Below are positions 32,435 to 34,000 of a stretch of 34,000 bases of DNA, piece after piece. The notes under the pieces were generated by a model. The model saw only the letters and a list, made by a program, of their open reading frames with translations, was not told the origin of the DNA and ran no database searches. The stretch's first letter is position 1, and the number at the start of each line of letters is the position of its first letter. This DNA is from Glandiceps talaboti (lineage: Eukaryota > Hemichordata > Enteropneusta > Spengelidae): the NCBI RefSeq assembly GCF_964340395.1, contig NC_135551.1, forward strand, positions 10,262,879-10,296,878, given 5' to 3'. A program made the position numbers and the translations under genes.

Positions 32435-34000
<1,566 letters not shown>

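Overview
The window comes from an animal nuclear genome. It is AT-rich, crowded with microsatellites, and its genes are split by GT-AG introns. A papain-family protease gene pair, an APE-type LINE, foldback elements and a hammerhead-like hairpin fit a marine invertebrate, but nothing fixes the species.

The dominant structure is a large inverted repeat. The left arm (about 4420-9635) and the right arm (about 14763-20120) are nearly the same sequence in opposite orientation. They continue outwards as a more diverged duplication that carries two cathepsin L-like genes, transcribed away from each other. The left gene (minus strand) runs off the window start after its seventh exon and keeps the catalytic cysteine. 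The right gene (plus strand) has all nine exons, which join in frame to 328 codons. It has a TAA exactly at the propeptide/mature-enzyme boundary and a glycine in place of the catalytic cysteine. It is therefore either a pseudogene or a gene whose real product is a stand-alone I29 propeptide.

The axis of the inverted repeat (9636-14762) is filled by a foldback MITE-like element (9636-10326) and an apparently intact two-ORF LINE on the minus strand (10327-14762). If both are left out, the arms abut with no spacer, so the insertions lie at the exact tip of a perfect palindrome.

Each arm also contains an older, degenerate inverted copy of the cathepsin promoter and first-exon region (7783-8480 on the left; 15960-16712 on the right) facing the axis. 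Between the two promoter units in each arm lies a dispersed repeat beside a (GA/CT)n array; a third copy occurs at 32202-32432.

Downstream of the right cathepsin gene (27296-34000) I find no convincing gene. This part holds a 75-bp perfect hairpin with a hammerhead-ribozyme-like core (just upstream, in an intron at 26052-26204), a foldback element with 12-bp flanking direct repeats (28205-28566), four diverged tandem units (30474-31325), poly-C repeat units and compound microsatellites.
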